Source: Ignavibacteriales bacterium
GTDB taxonomy: Bacteria; Bacteroidota; Ignavibacteria; UBA10030
Assembly (NCBI GenBank): GCA_026390595.1
Contig: JAPLFQ010000020.1
Coordinates: 375,763 to 439,762 of the forward strand
Direction: 5' to 3'
DNA length: 64,000 bases
Positions 1-8,507 of the stretch are shown here, piece after piece. The notes beneath the pieces are model-generated. The model made no database searches, had not been told where the DNA came from, and saw only the letters and a list, made by a program, of their open reading frames with translations. The number at the start of each line of letters is the position of its first letter. Position 1 is the stretch's first letter. Position numbers and translations under genes: made by a program.

Positions 1-1
1 A

Positions 2-253
2 GTTTTTAGGGAGCATCTTGCGGCGGATTCCACCAGGAAAAAGCAGTTGAGTCCCGGTGAAGCGGTCAACATCAACGCCGCGTCCAAAGAGGAACTTGTC
101 GCGCTCCCGGGTATAGGCACGACACTGGCGGAGAGAATCGTTTCATTCAGGGAGCAAGAGGGGGAGTTTGGGTCCGTTGAGGATTTGCAGAAGGTCAAAG
201 GGATCAGCAAAAAGAAACTGGAAAAGCTCAAACCACACGTCACCGTTCGATAA
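2..253 (+). CDS. ComEA-type helix-hairpin-helix protein (5' truncated)
   Basis: The frame is open from the first bases of the window, so this is the C-terminal part (about 83 residues) of a longer gene. The visible part carries the ComEA-like double helix-hairpin-helix: an NINAASKEEL motif, then LPGIGTTLAERI and VKGISKKKLEKL, the two G-x-G hairpins that bind the DNA backbone. In ComEA family proteins this domain binds incoming DNA during competence, but the same fold occurs in general secretion and unknown proteins. A PilM-like gene follows 54 bp downstream, which fits a type IV pilus or competence context. An internal TTG at 47 is not needed as a start because the frame continues upstream of it. 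Confidence 0.8.
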   Translation, partial: VFREHLAADSTRKKQLSPGEAVNINAASKEELVALPGIGTTLAERIVSFREQEGEFGSVEDLQKVKGISKKKLEKLKPHVTVR

Positions 254-307
254 TCTTGCAGGGGTTCATGTCCTGCACATGACGAACGGGAAAGGTACCG
301 TGAACCT

Positions 308-1222
308 ATGAGATCCTCTTACTATGTCGGCGTATCCCTCTACAAGGGACAGATCCAACTTGCCGAACTCGACCACGGAAAGAACAAGACCGTCACCGCT
401 CTGTCCGAGCGAAGCACGGCGATCGATTTCAGCCAGGACAACAATTTCTCTGCCGACCATCCCCAGGTCAACACATTCGTGTATGAGCTTGAAGAGCTTC
501 TCAAGGAGAACAAGATCCACTCCAAGACCATCTCGTTCGCGCTTCCCACGGAACCGATCCTTCTCACGGTCATTCCCGTGGATGCAGCGCTTCAGGGAAA
601 CGAGTTGAACGCGCATGTGCAGTGGGAATTCGAGCAATATTATCCCAATGTTGCCGTCAAGGATTACATGGTCAGCGCCTACCCCATTCCGGGACCCAAG
701 GATAGCGCGAAAGAAGTGTTTCTCGTCGGAGTCCGGAGAGGACTCATCGCGTTCCTGAAACGGGCTGCGAGTGAGCTCCGGATGCAGGTGCACGTTATCG
801 ACATCGATCATTTCAGCGCCGAGAAGACGCTGCGGTTCTGCCATCCCGAAGTCCTAAAGGAGAACGTATTGCTGTTCGGCCTCCGCGGCAGCTCCGCCGA
901 TGCAAGCATGGTTGCACAAGGGCAATATACCGACTATCGCGGATTCACCGTGGACGGCCTGGACGATCTGAAGAAATGTGTACTCACGTACAAGCAGCAC
1001 CTTGAGCAGAAGGGGGGCGTTGCGTCTCCGACAAAGATCATCCTCTACGGATTCGACGTAACTTCCCAGATCATCAATCAGATTCAGAAAGAAACGGGGA
1101 TCGCCACGCTGGCTCTCGATTGCGTGCGCAATCTGGTTCCATCCAAAAAGCTCTACGAGGCGTACGTAAAAGACAGTTCTCGTTTTGCTGCAGCCATCGG
1201 ACTGGCTCTGCGAACTCAATGA
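308..1222 (+). CDS. PilM-like actin-fold protein (putative type IV pilus or competence)
   Basis: A protein of 304 residues beginning at ATG 308 with an AAAGG ribosome site at about 290. The start (SSYYVGVSLYKGQIQLAEL) resembles the first beta hairpin of the actin/PilM fold (a G-V-x-L-x-K-G phosphate-1-like loop), and the later segments NVLLFGLRG and KIILYGFD look like further strands of that fold. PilM is a cytoplasmic actin-like protein that links the pilus motor to the inner-membrane complex. The neighbouring helix-hairpin-helix gene supports a pilus or DNA-uptake role. Its stop overlaps the start of rsmD as ATGA. The family assignment is by fold pattern only and no ATPase residue could be confirmed. 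Confidence 0.5.
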   Translation: MRSSYYVGVSLYKGQIQLAELDHGKNKTVTALSERSTAIDFSQDNNFSADHPQVNTFVYELEELLKENKIHSKTISFALPTEPILLTVIPVDAALQGNELNAHVQWEFEQYYPNVAVKDYMVSAYPIPGPKDSAKEVFLVGVRRGLIAFLKRAASELRMQVHVIDIDHFSAEKTLRFCHPEVLKENVLLFGLRGSSADASMVAQGQYTDYRGFTVDGLDDLKKCVLTYKQHLEQKGGVASPTKIILYGFDVTSQIINQIQKETGIATLALDCVRNLVPSKKLYEAYVKDSSRFAAAIGLALRTQ

Positions 1223-1782
1223 GAATCATTGCCGGACAGTACCGCGGCCGAACTCTCTCCACCGTCCGTGATCTTTCTGTACGACCAACCACAGATCGGG
1301 CAAAACAGACGATCTTTGATATTCTGTCGAATCGACTGGATTTCGACGGTATCGAGGTTCTCGACCTTTTTGCCGGGAGCGGAAGCCTGGGATTGGAGGC
1401 TGTCAGTCGTGGCGCCGCCCACGTTACATTCGTCGACAAAGCACAACAGACACTCCGGGTGCTCGAGTCCAACGTCACTACGCTCGGCTGTTCGGATCAG
1501 TGCACAGCATACACTGCGGATGTCTTCTGGTATCTGAAGAACACGCGCAAAGCGTTCGATCTCGTCTTCGTCGATCCTCCCTATCGCTTGGAGCGCATTG
1601 AAGAACTTCCGAATGCCATCTATGAATCCCCCATCGTGAAGGAGGGGACATATGTGGTCATGGAGCACAGCAAGGAAAGTCAGGTAATCGTCTCAGACTT
1701 GATGTATGACGTCACGCGCAAACCGTTCGGCCAAACGACAGTGCTGATCATGCAGGTTAGAGCGAAAACCCTGCAATTGTGA
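1219..1782 (+). CDS. rsmD: 16S rRNA (guanine966-N2)-methyltransferase RsmD
   Basis: This protein of 187 residues methylates the N2 of G966 in 16S rRNA of the assembled small subunit using S-adenosylmethionine. The start chosen is ATG 1219, giving the family-typical MRIIAGQYRGR N-terminus and an ATGA overlap with the preceding gene; the frame is open further upstream, but those residues do not look like the family. The SAM motif LDLFAGSGSLG lies at about residues 48-58 and the catalytic DPPY motif at 119-122. Length is normal for RsmD. coaD follows after 69 bp, the common rsmD-coaD arrangement. Confidence 0.95.
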   Translation: MRIIAGQYRGRTLSTVRDLSVRPTTDRAKQTIFDILSNRLDFDGIEVLDLFAGSGSLGLEAVSRGAAHVTFVDKAQQTLRVLESNVTTLGCSDQCTAYTADVFWYLKNTRKAFDLVFVDPPYRLERIEELPNAIYESPIVKEGTYVVMEHSKESQVIVSDLMYDVTRKPFGQTTVLIMQVRAKTLQL

Positions 1783-1840
1783 ATGGTCAACGGCCAATGG
1801 ACAAGCGTCAATTGATTGTTCACAATTGACCATTTGATAC
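1770..1840 (+). repeat. Nested CAATTG/TGGTCAA inverted repeats
   Basis: The spacer between rsmD and coaD is built from short related words: CAATTGTGAATGGTCAA, then GTCAATTG and CAATTGAC separated by 8 bases, then TTGACCATT. GTCAATTG/CAATTGAC is a perfect 8-bp inverted repeat, and AATGGTCAA/TTGACCATT is a second 9-bp pair around it. There is no T run, so it is not a simple terminator. It may be a dispersed intergenic repeat. Confidence 0.55.
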
Positions 1841-1851
1841 GAGGAACCACC

Positions 1852-2358
1852 ATGAGAACAGCCATATACCCCGGCAGCTTCGACCCCATTACCAATGGCC
1901 ATCTGGACATATTGAAGCGCGCACTGAAGCTCTTCGACAAGGTGATTATTACAATCGCGAGGAACTCTGCCAAGAATCCATTGTTTTCAGAAGAGGATCG
2001 GCTGGCGATGATCAAGGAGTCGGTCAAAAACCTCAAAGGGGTCGAAATCGACTGCTTTGACGGCCTGCTGGTCGACTACGCACGAAAAAAGAAAGCGACG
2101 GCCGTCGTCCGTGGACTCCGGGCCATTTCTGACTTTGAATACGAGCTCCAAATGGCACTGATGAACCGGAAGCTCGATGAGCACCTGGTGACGGTATTCC
2201 TTATGCCGAACGAGAAATACACGTACCTCAATTCGAGCATCGTACGCGAGATAGCCAGGCATAAGGGTAATATTCGGGAATTCGTTCAGCCCCACGTGCT
2301 CCGCGCCCTGGAGAACAAGCTTCACAAAACAAAGAACACGAAACGAGTCAAGCGATAG
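1852..2358 (+). CDS. coaD: Phosphopantetheine adenylyltransferase CoaD
   Basis: This protein of 168 residues transfers AMP from ATP to 4'-phosphopantetheine, the penultimate step of coenzyme A synthesis, in the cytoplasm. The start is ATG 1852, preceded by GAGG at 1841, and gives the family N-terminus MRTAIYPGSFDPITNGH, which holds the nucleotidyltransferase T/HxGH-type signature. The C-terminal NSSIVREIA motif is the second conserved adenylyl-binding segment. An in-frame upstream TTG at 1816 lies in the repeat-filled spacer and is unlikely. Length is normal for the hexameric enzyme. Confidence 0.96.
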   Translation: MRTAIYPGSFDPITNGHLDILKRALKLFDKVIITIARNSAKNPLFSEEDRLAMIKESVKNLKGVEIDCFDGLLVDYARKKKATAVVRGLRAISDFEYELQMALMNRKLDEHLVTVFLMPNEKYTYLNSSIVREIARHKGNIREFVQPHVLRALENKLHKTKNTKRVKR

Positions 2359-2470
2359 CGGATAACGTCTCCGCCACATGGCTGAGAAAACTGAAGCATC
2401 AAGAACATTTGATAGTGGTCAGCAATGATCATCTGGATTGAAAGGTTTTCTAGAGGGAGTTGACAAAGGA

Positions 2471-2815
2471 ATGCCGACGTACGATTACAAATGCAAAGAG
2501 TGCGGACACCTGTTTGAAGAATTCCAGTCGATGAGTTCTGATTTCCTCGTCACATGCCCGTCATGCGGCAAACCCGGGCTCGTCCGTCTGATGGCAGGCG
2601 GGGCGGGATTGGTTTTCAAAGGCAGCGGATTCTATCTGACAGACTACAAGAAGGCAGGCTCTTCAACAAGCTCGTCAAATTCGAAATCCGAGCCGTCTTC
2701 CAAGTCAGAGTCTTCTTCCAGCGACAAGAGCTCCGACTCTTCAACGGATTCTGGGAAATCCGATTCAAAGCCATCGACCCCGCCCGCCGCTCCGCCAAAA
2801 CCGGATCAGAAGTAG
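2471..2815 (+). CDS. FmdB-family zinc ribbon protein with Ser-rich tail
   Basis: This small protein (114 residues) starts MPTYDYKCKECGH, the FmdB/CxxC_CxxC regulatory-protein N-terminus. Two CxxC knuckles (CKEC at about 8-11, CPSC near 35) form one zinc ribbon. After about residue 65 the chain becomes a low-complexity Ser/Lys/Asp tail ending in Pro-rich sequence, probably disordered. The function of the family is unknown despite its name. The start at ATG 2471 is backed by AGAGGGAG at 2452-2459; a TTG at 2438 is a weaker alternative. It is the last gene of the + run before the hairpin at 3015. Confidence 0.85.
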   Translation: MPTYDYKCKECGHLFEEFQSMSSDFLVTCPSCGKPGLVRLMAGGAGLVFKGSGFYLTDYKKAGSSTSSSNSKSEPSSKSESSSSDKSSDSSTDSGKSDSKPSTPPAAPPKPDQK

Positions 2816-3014
2816 TTGTCGATTTTCGATTAGCGACTGTTGACATGTACCCGCCTGTTGAGAAGACAGCTCTCGAGATGCATTCCCCAAAGTCCTTGAC
2901 TGGACGGGCTGTTCCGTCTGAGTCCCGGGACATGAAGACCCGCCAAGACACGGAGAACTCAGCAAATCCCTCGAATGACGCCTGGCGAATGTGACGAACT
3001 TCCCCCAAAGCACA

Positions 3015-3056
3015 ATGCCCGACGCTTGCTCGTGAAACACGGCAAGCACCGGGCAT
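3015..3056. terminator. Candidate bidirectional hairpin between fmdB-like gene and pckA
   Basis: The arms 3015-3029 and 3042-3056 pair over 15 positions with two imperfect ones (GCCCGACGCTTGC with GCAAGCACCGGGC), leaving a 12-base loop. It lies between convergent genes, 18 bp from the pckA stop. There is no long T run, so efficiency is uncertain. The rest of the spacer 2816-3014 shows nothing recognisable. Confidence 0.5.
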
Positions 3057-3073
3057 CGTCATGGAATACGGGA

Positions 3074-4714
3074 TCAGATCTTCGGACCTGCCTTCATCAC
3101 TTCCGGAGGACAGCCCTCCTCGAACTTCTTGAAGTTCTCGACAAAACGGGATGCGAGCTGCTTGTACTTCTGCATATATACTACTTTGCTCGGCCAGGAA
3201 GCCGAAGGGTCCAGGATATTTGCCGGGACACCTTCACACGTTTTCGGAACGCTGAAGCCAAAGACTGGGTCTGTCACGAACTCTGAATTCAACAACTCTC
3301 CCGTCAGAGCCGCTTCCAGGAGACGCCGCGTATGCCCGATGCTGATGCGCTTCCCAACCCCGTACGCTCCGCCAATCCAGCCGGTGTTGACGAGCCAGCA
3401 GTTCGAGCCGTGCTTCAAAATCTTCCTCTTCAGGAGGTCGGCGTAGAACGACGGATGATGCACCATGAACGGGGCGCCAAAACAGGTGCTGAACGTCATC
3501 TCGGGTTCCTTCCCCAGCCCAACTTCAGTCCCTGCGATCTTGGAGGTGTAGCCCGAGATAAACTGATACATCGTCTGATCAGGCGAGAGCCTGGCAATGG
3601 GAGGCATCACGCCGGAAGCGTCGCACGTCAGCAGGATGATGCTCTTCGGATGCCCGGCCATTTTCTCGGGGATTGCGTTGCTGATGTATTCGAGCGGATA
3701 GGAGGCTCGTGTGTTCTCCGTGATGGCGTCGTCATCAAGATCGATGAGGCGCGTGACCGGATCATGCACAACGTTTTCCAGGATCGTTCCGAACATTCTT
3801 GTTGTTGCATATATCTGCGGTTCCGCCGACGCTGAGAGTCGGATCACCTTCGCGTAGCATCCCCCTTCGATGTTGAACACGCCCTCATCACTCCATCCAT
3901 GCTCGTCATCACCAATGAGGCCGCGTTTCGGGTCGGCCGATAGCGTGGTTTTCCCCGTCCCCGAGAGTCCGAAGAAGATCGCCGAATCCCCTTCTTTGCC
4001 CACGTTCGCCGACGCGTGCATTGACATGACACCGTCGAGAGGAAGAACGTAGTTCAGGATCGTAAAGATCGACTTCTTGATCTCTCCCGCGTACGCCGTG
4101 TTGCCGATGAGGCACAGCTTCTGTGCAAAGTTCAGTACGATGAACGTATTCGCATTCGTTCCGTCGATCTGTGGCATCCCTTTGAACGAGGGGATTGCCA
4201 TGACCGTGTATTCGGGAATGTGGCGGCGATATTCCTCGTTCGTCTTCGGCAATATGAACATATTGCGGGCGAACAATGCATGCCACGCGTGCTCGCAGAT
4301 GATACGAATCGGCATCCTGTAGTTCGGGTCTGCTCCGGCATAGCAATCCTGGACAAACAGATCCCTTCCCTGAAGAAAACCCTGCATACGATTGTAGAGG
4401 TCATGGAACTTGTCCGGACTGTACGGGCGGTTGTATTGACCCCACCAGATCTTGTCCTGTGTCGAAGCTTCCTTCACCACGAACTTATCGTTCGCAGAAC
4501 GGGCGGTGTGCTTGCCGGTGTTTGCGACGATCGGGCCCATCTGCGTGATGCGGGCTTCCCTCCTGAACGATATCTCTTCATACAAAGCTTCGGACGGCAG
4601 GTTCCAGTACACCATCCGCAGATTCGACAGCCCGTGGTTCTCGAGGCCGTAGTCGCTCTTCAGCGCGGAGGCTTCACTTTGAGCCGGGGTTTTGATGTCA
4701 AGAATATTGTTCAT
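3074..4714 (-). CDS. pckA: Phosphoenolpyruvate carboxykinase (ATP)
   Basis: A cytoplasmic enzyme of 546 residues that converts oxaloacetate and ATP to phosphoenolpyruvate, CO2 and ADP, the entry to gluconeogenesis (or the reverse, fixing CO2, in some anaerobes). The ATP-type signature is clear: GLSGTGKTTLSADPKR at 249-264 (kinase-1a loop) and GDDEHGW at 268-274 (metal-binding kinase-2 loop). Length matches the ATP-dependent family, not the longer GTP type. The ATG at 4714 overlaps the aminotransferase stop as ATGA, with GAGG upstream, so the two are translationally coupled; a TTG two codons earlier is possible but less likely. Confidence 0.97.
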   Translation of the reverse strand: MNNILDIKTPAQSEASALKSDYGLENHGLSNLRMVYWNLPSEALYEEISFRREARITQMGPIVANTGKHTARSANDKFVVKEASTQDKIWWGQYNRPYSPDKFHDLYNRMQGFLQGRDLFVQDCYAGADPNYRMPIRIICEHAWHALFARNMFILPKTNEEYRRHIPEYTVMAIPSFKGMPQIDGTNANTFIVLNFAQKLCLIGNTAYAGEIKKSIFTILNYVLPLDGVMSMHASANVGKEGDSAIFFGLSGTGKTTLSADPKRGLIGDDEHGWSDEGVFNIEGGCYAKVIRLSASAEPQIYATTRMFGTILENVVHDPVTRLIDLDDDAITENTRASYPLEYISNAIPEKMAGHPKSIILLTCDASGVMPPIARLSPDQTMYQFISGYTSKIAGTEVGLGKEPEMTFSTCFGAPFMVHHPSFYADLLKRKILKHGSNCWLVNTGWIGGAYGVGKRISIGHTRRLLEAALTGELLNSEFVTDPVFGFSVPKTCEGVPANILDPSASWPSKVVYMQKYKQLASRFVENFKKFEEGCPPEVMKAGPKI

Positions 4715-5928
4715 TTCCAATCCCTCACGAGTTTGCGGTCGCCAATATATATTTCATTAGGTGAGTTGGGGTCGAGTGCCCATTTGATCCGCGCAACGCC
4801 TTCCGTGACGTCCTTGATCGAGCCAGCATAGCTGAGCCGGAGATGCCCTTCCATGCCAAACTCCTTGCCTGGCACGGTGACGACGAGCGCCTTCTTCAGC
4901 AACAGCTGCGAGAGTTTGACGGAATCGTTTGAGAACGCCCGGAAATCAGGTAAACAGTAATACGTCCCGTTTGGTTTCGTAATTTTCACTCCGGAAAACG
5001 ATTTCAGCTCCTGCATCATGACGTCGCGGTTGTTCTCAAGAGTCATACGCAGGGTGTCGATATGGCTCTGGAGTCCGGTAAGGGCCCCCTCCGCCGCTGC
5101 CTGGAGGAGAACCGAGGTGGTGGTCGTGATCTGTCCCTGGACGTTTGTCATGATCGACACGAGTTCCTTCGGAGCAACCGCCCAGCCGATCCGGAAGCCG
5201 GTCATGCCATACAACTTCGACACACCATTGACGACAACGATATGGCTCGACTCCAGATCCTTTTTTGTGAACCTGTAGCACGCAGGCCACTTCTTGCCAT
5301 CGAAGACGAGCTTGTGATAAATGTCGTCCATGATGACATAGATCCCCTTCTTCTCGCAGTATTCGATGATCTGAGCGATGAACTCGTCCGAGTAAACCAC
5401 CCCCGAAGGATTGTTGGGGCTGTTGATGATGATCGCTTTCGTGTACGAACTGACCGCCTTCAGGATATCTTCCATCCTCGGGTGGAAACCGCCATCCTCG
5501 GGAGTCACTATCACGGGAACACCGTACACCATGCGCACCATCTCAGGGTAGCTCACCCAGTACGGTGCAAGGATGATCACCTCGTCCTGAGGGTTGAGTA
5601 TCGAGTAGAGGATGTTGTACACCGACTGCTTCGCTCCGGCCGAGACGATGATGTTCTCCGGGGAGACGACCTTGTCGTAGTTTTCCTCGGTGTACTTGAT
5701 AATCGCTTTCTTGAGGGATGGTGTTCCGTCCGCCGGCGTGTACTTGACATCACCTGTATTGAGCTTTGCTGCCGAACTGAGAATAGCGGACATCGGCGCT
5801 CGATTCTTCGGCTCACCTGCTCCAAGGTGGATCACGGCTTCCCCCTTCTCACGCAGAAGCCTCGCTTCCTCGTTCAGCTTCAACGTAGGAGATTCGGCTA
5901 TCGATTTTGCTAGCTGGCTGACTGTCAT
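4711..5928 (-). CDS. PLP-dependent class I aminotransferase (aspartate/aromatic type)
   Basis: A fold-type I aminotransferase of 405 residues, probably of the Igamma aspartate aminotransferase group, which moves the amino group of aspartate or aromatic amino acids to 2-oxoglutarate. Visible marks are SPNNPSG (171-177, cofactor-binding Asn), DDIYHKL (about 201-207, with Asp and Tyr ligands of PLP) and SKLYGMTGFRIGW with the Schiff-base Lys near 238. Start ATG 5928 has a strong AAAGGAGG site about ten bases upstream. It lies in a run with DAHP synthase and tyrA, so a role as the tyrosine/phenylalanine transaminase is plausible, but substrate cannot be read from sequence alone. Confidence 0.9.
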   Translation of the reverse strand: MTVSQLAKSIAESPTLKLNEEARLLREKGEAVIHLGAGEPKNRAPMSAILSSAAKLNTGDVKYTPADGTPSLKKAIIKYTEENYDKVVSPENIIVSAGAKQSVYNILYSILNPQDEVIILAPYWVSYPEMVRMVYGVPVIVTPEDGGFHPRMEDILKAVSSYTKAIIINSPNNPSGVVYSDEFIAQIIEYCEKKGIYVIMDDIYHKLVFDGKKWPACYRFTKKDLESSHIVVVNGVSKLYGMTGFRIGWAVAPKELVSIMTNVQGQITTTTSVLLQAAAEGALTGLQSHIDTLRMTLENNRDVMMQELKSFSGVKITKPNGTYYCLPDFRAFSNDSVKLSQLLLKKALVVTVPGKEFGMEGHLRLSYAGSIKDVTEGVARIKWALDPNSPNEIYIGDRKLVRDWK

Positions 5929-6177
5929 GTTCTAACATCCTCCTTTTCCTGTTCCTGCCACTTCGGATAATACCTTCTGAAATCAACATTTATGCCATCG
6001 AAACACTCTTGTTGTTCAGGAGTATTGCACTTCCCGCAGCGCTGTTTCGCACGCCTGAAAGAGGTAGTTCCAATTTCTGATAACGAATTGCTGGTAACGA
6101 GACAGACGACCGCATTTGGATGCAGTGCAACAAGACTGCTGTCTTCGGTGCTCCTTCCGATCCATCAGCATTTTCAT
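5925..6177 (-). pseudogene. Possible small coupled gene with a frameshift (between tyrA and aminotransferase)
   Basis: An open frame of 79 codons (5925-6164) ends in a TGA that overlaps the aminotransferase ATG as ATGA, yet it has no ATG, GTG or TTG start. A second frame starts with ATG at 6177, nine bases after the tyrA stop, and reads MKMLMDRKEH before diverging. Joining them by a one-base shift near 6150 gives a natural-looking protein of roughly 84 residues with a LVALHPNAVVCLVTSN segment, an RCGKC pair of cysteines plus one more Cys, and a charged C-terminus. I do not recognise the family. It may be a pseudogene, a sequence error or programmed frameshifting. Confidence 0.4.
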
Positions 6178-6186
6178 GTACAGAGA

Positions 6187-7299
6187 TCAATCCCCGATCT
6201 CGAATCCCGCCTTTTTTAGGATCACCACTGCGCGCGCGGACATCTCCTTAGACTCAAACGCGAGTCGGAACGTACCGCCTCTCCCTTCGCGAACCTTTAC
6301 AAGCTCGATGTCCTTGATGTTGATCTCCGCCTTTGCCAGCACCGAAGTCATCTTCGCCATCATGCCCGGCTTGTCCTTCACGAACACGTACAATTCCGCG
6401 AGCGGGTGCAGGAAGCCCTTCATCGACTTCGGAATGCCGTCGCGAATCGTCCTGGCCGATCTGAACCTGGCCGCGAGATCAGTTGTTCCTTTGCGAAGAT
6501 ATGTCCGATAACGCTCAAGTTCCCGTATCAAGAGCACGAGCGACTTGTCGATCTCGTCGCGATTGAATTCAAGAATATCCTTCCATATCTCGGGTCTGCT
6601 CGAAGCGATGCGTGTCAGGTCGCGGAAACCGCCCGCCGCAAGCCTCAGATGCCGCCGGCCCGAACGATGCTCTTTCCCTGCCACGTTCGTAAGAGCCACG
6701 GCTGTGAGTTGGGGAAGGTGACTTACCACCGAAGCGACTTCATCATGAGTGTCCGGATCAAGCAGAACGATCCGCGCTCCCAGTTCCTTCAGGAAGTCGG
6801 CGCACTGCTGCATCATCAAGGGAGGTGTGGATTTCATCGGAGAAAGGACGTAGACCGCATTTTCGAACAGCAGCGGATGAGCAGCATCCACGCCTGAAAG
6901 CTCCACGCCTGCCATCGGATGCCCGCCGATGAAATTACCGTATGGAAACAGTCTCGACGCGCGTCGCATGATGCTCCGCTTCACACTTCCGACATCCGTG
7001 ACGACTGTGCGTGAAGGAGCAAACGCTGCCACTTTCGGAAGGACCCGCTGGATGACAGAGACCGGGGTAGCGAGAAACACAAGGTCGGATCCGGAGAGAG
7101 CTTTCCGGAGATCTGTCGCCGCTTCGTCAATTGCGCCCCTCTTGAGGGCCTTCCCCAACACGCTTCCCTTGTCAACGCCGACGATTCGTACGTCGGGATA
7201 GTGCTTCTTGATCGCAAGACCAAGGGAGCCGCCGATGACACCAACACCGATGATGGTGATCCTTTTGAAAGAACTTTGTATACGAAGACGAGAATTCAT
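6187..7299 (-). CDS. tyrA: Prephenate dehydrogenase TyrA with C-terminal ACT domain
   Basis: A protein of 370 residues that oxidatively decarboxylates prephenate to 4-hydroxyphenylpyruvate with NAD(P)+, the committed step of tyrosine synthesis. An N-terminal Rossmann fold shows ITIIGVGVIGGSLG (about 14-27), followed by the TDVGSVK and GGHPMAGVELSG motifs typical of the catalytic domain and an alpha-helical dimer domain. From about residue 295 there is an ACT domain (LAELYVFVKDKPGMMAKM), the usual site for tyrosine feedback inhibition. It sits 99 bp downstream of DAHP synthase, forming an aromatic amino acid pair. Confidence 0.94.
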   Translation of the reverse strand: MNSRLRIQSSFKRITIIGVGVIGGSLGLAIKKHYPDVRIVGVDKGSVLGKALKRGAIDEAATDLRKALSGSDLVFLATPVSVIQRVLPKVAAFAPSRTVVTDVGSVKRSIMRRASRLFPYGNFIGGHPMAGVELSGVDAAHPLLFENAVYVLSPMKSTPPLMMQQCADFLKELGARIVLLDPDTHDEVASVVSHLPQLTAVALTNVAGKEHRSGRRHLRLAAGGFRDLTRIASSRPEIWKDILEFNRDEIDKSLVLLIRELERYRTYLRKGTTDLAARFRSARTIRDGIPKSMKGFLHPLAELYVFVKDKPGMMAKMTSVLAKAEINIKDIELVKVREGRGGTFRLAFESKEMSARAVVILKKAGFEIGD

Positions 7300-7398
7300 T
7301 CAGTTTGGCTGAAGGGTCGATGTGTTCCAGGGATTTGTAAAAGTCCGGGCGCGATGCAGATTCGGGGTACGAATGCCACCATCAGGATCTTGGATTTC

Positions 7399-8415
7399 TC
7401 AATTCAGCGTTCTCCCGATGGCTACTGCAATCATGCGGACTTCTTTCATCATTTGCGCAAACTGGTCCGGGAAGAGAGACTGTGCGCCGTCGGATTTTGC
7501 GTGGTCGGGATCGTTGTGGACTTCCACCATGATCCCGTCTGCCCCCGCGGCCACACAGGCGCGGGCCATGGGGATCACCTTGTCGCGGATACCGATACCA
7601 TGTGACGGATCGGCGAAGACAGGGAGGTGACTCTTCTTCTTCACGACTGGAATTGCGCTGATGTCGAGTGTGTTGCGCGTTGCCGTTTCAAACGTTCTGA
7701 TTCCCCGCTCGCACATGATCACCTGGTGGTTTCCGCCGGAAAGAATGTATTCTGCCGACATCAGCCATTCGTCTATCGTCGCAGCGAGGCCGCGCTTCAG
7801 GAACACCGGTTTCGACGCTGTACCGAGCTCACGGAGAAACGTGAAGTTCTGCATATTCCGTGCGCCGATTTGAAGAATGTCGGCGTACTTTTCGACCAAC
7901 GTGATGTGGCTCTTGTCCATCACTTCCGTAATAACCTTCAGTTTGTACTCGTCGGCGGCGGCGCGCAGAAGTTTGAGGCCCTCCTCTCCCATTCCCTGGA
8001 ACGAGTAAGGCGACGTGCGCGGTTTGAATGCACCTCCGCGCAGGACTTTCGCTCCGGCATCTGCGACAGCTTTCGCGATCGTGAATATCTGCTTCTCGCT
8101 TTCGACAGAGCAAGGCCCCGCCATGACGACAACGTTCTCGCCCCCCAGTTTGAGGCCTCCGATGTCAAAAACCGAACCCTCCCTCTTGAACGTCCGGCTC
8201 GCAAGCTTGTACGGCTCCGTAATGCGCAGGACCTCTGCGACACCGGGAAGCAGCTCGATCTGGCGATGATCGAATTCCGGATGCACCCCGATCGCCCCCA
8301 ACACAGTCTGCTGTATTCCCGTCGAGCGATGGACATCGAAGCCATGCTCGTTGAGCGCGCGAATGATCTCTTCTATCTGCTTTTCAGATACTCCAGGTTC
8401 GGTAACGACGACCAT
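7399..8415 (-). CDS. aroF: 3-deoxy-7-phosphoheptulonate (DAHP) synthase, type I-beta
   Basis: This protein of 338 residues condenses phosphoenolpyruvate and erythrose 4-phosphate to DAHP, the first step of the shikimate pathway. Residues 1-70 form the ferredoxin/ACT-like regulatory domain seen in the Thermotoga-type enzyme (MVVVTEPGVSEKQIEEII). The barrel starts with VVVMAGPCSVES and carries KPRTSPYSFQG, GARNMQNF, KRGL, ERGIRTF and DPSHGIG, all active-site segments of the I-beta family. The short upstream region between the lptB stop and this ATG (92 bp) shows no clear promoter, so it may be transcribed from the LPS operon. Confidence 0.95.
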   Translation of the reverse strand: MVVVTEPGVSEKQIEEIIRALNEHGFDVHRSTGIQQTVLGAIGVHPEFDHRQIELLPGVAEVLRITEPYKLASRTFKREGSVFDIGGLKLGGENVVVMAGPCSVESEKQIFTIAKAVADAGAKVLRGGAFKPRTSPYSFQGMGEEGLKLLRAAADEYKLKVITEVMDKSHITLVEKYADILQIGARNMQNFTFLRELGTASKPVFLKRGLAATIDEWLMSAEYILSGGNHQVIMCERGIRTFETATRNTLDISAIPVVKKKSHLPVFADPSHGIGIRDKVIPMARACVAAGADGIMVEVHNDPDHAKSDGAQSLFPDQFAQMMKEVRMIAVAIGRTLN

Positions 8416-8507
8416 GACGTTTACTTGCCTGTGACATTGTGATTAGAATGAGAGCTAAGTTCGTGTGTCGGTCTGCGGACCAGAAGCCACGTTCCAGGAT
8501 CGACAAT

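Noticed and set aside
1120-1218. N-terminal extension of RsmD
   Set aside because: The extra 33 codons overlap the PilM-like gene and precede the conserved MRIIAGQ start.
3030-3041. Half parS-like site CGTGAAACA in the hairpin loop
   Set aside because: Only one half matches; no palindrome of the TGTTTCACGTGAAACA type is present there or near parAB.
5062-5913. 283-codon + frame opposite the aminotransferase
   Set aside because: Antisense shadow; rich in Arg, His and Asp as expected for reverse reading of this base composition.
5990-6190. 66-codon minus frame ending at 5990
   Set aside because: It reads out of phase with both pieces of the better-supported coupled small gene and has no conserved-looking content.
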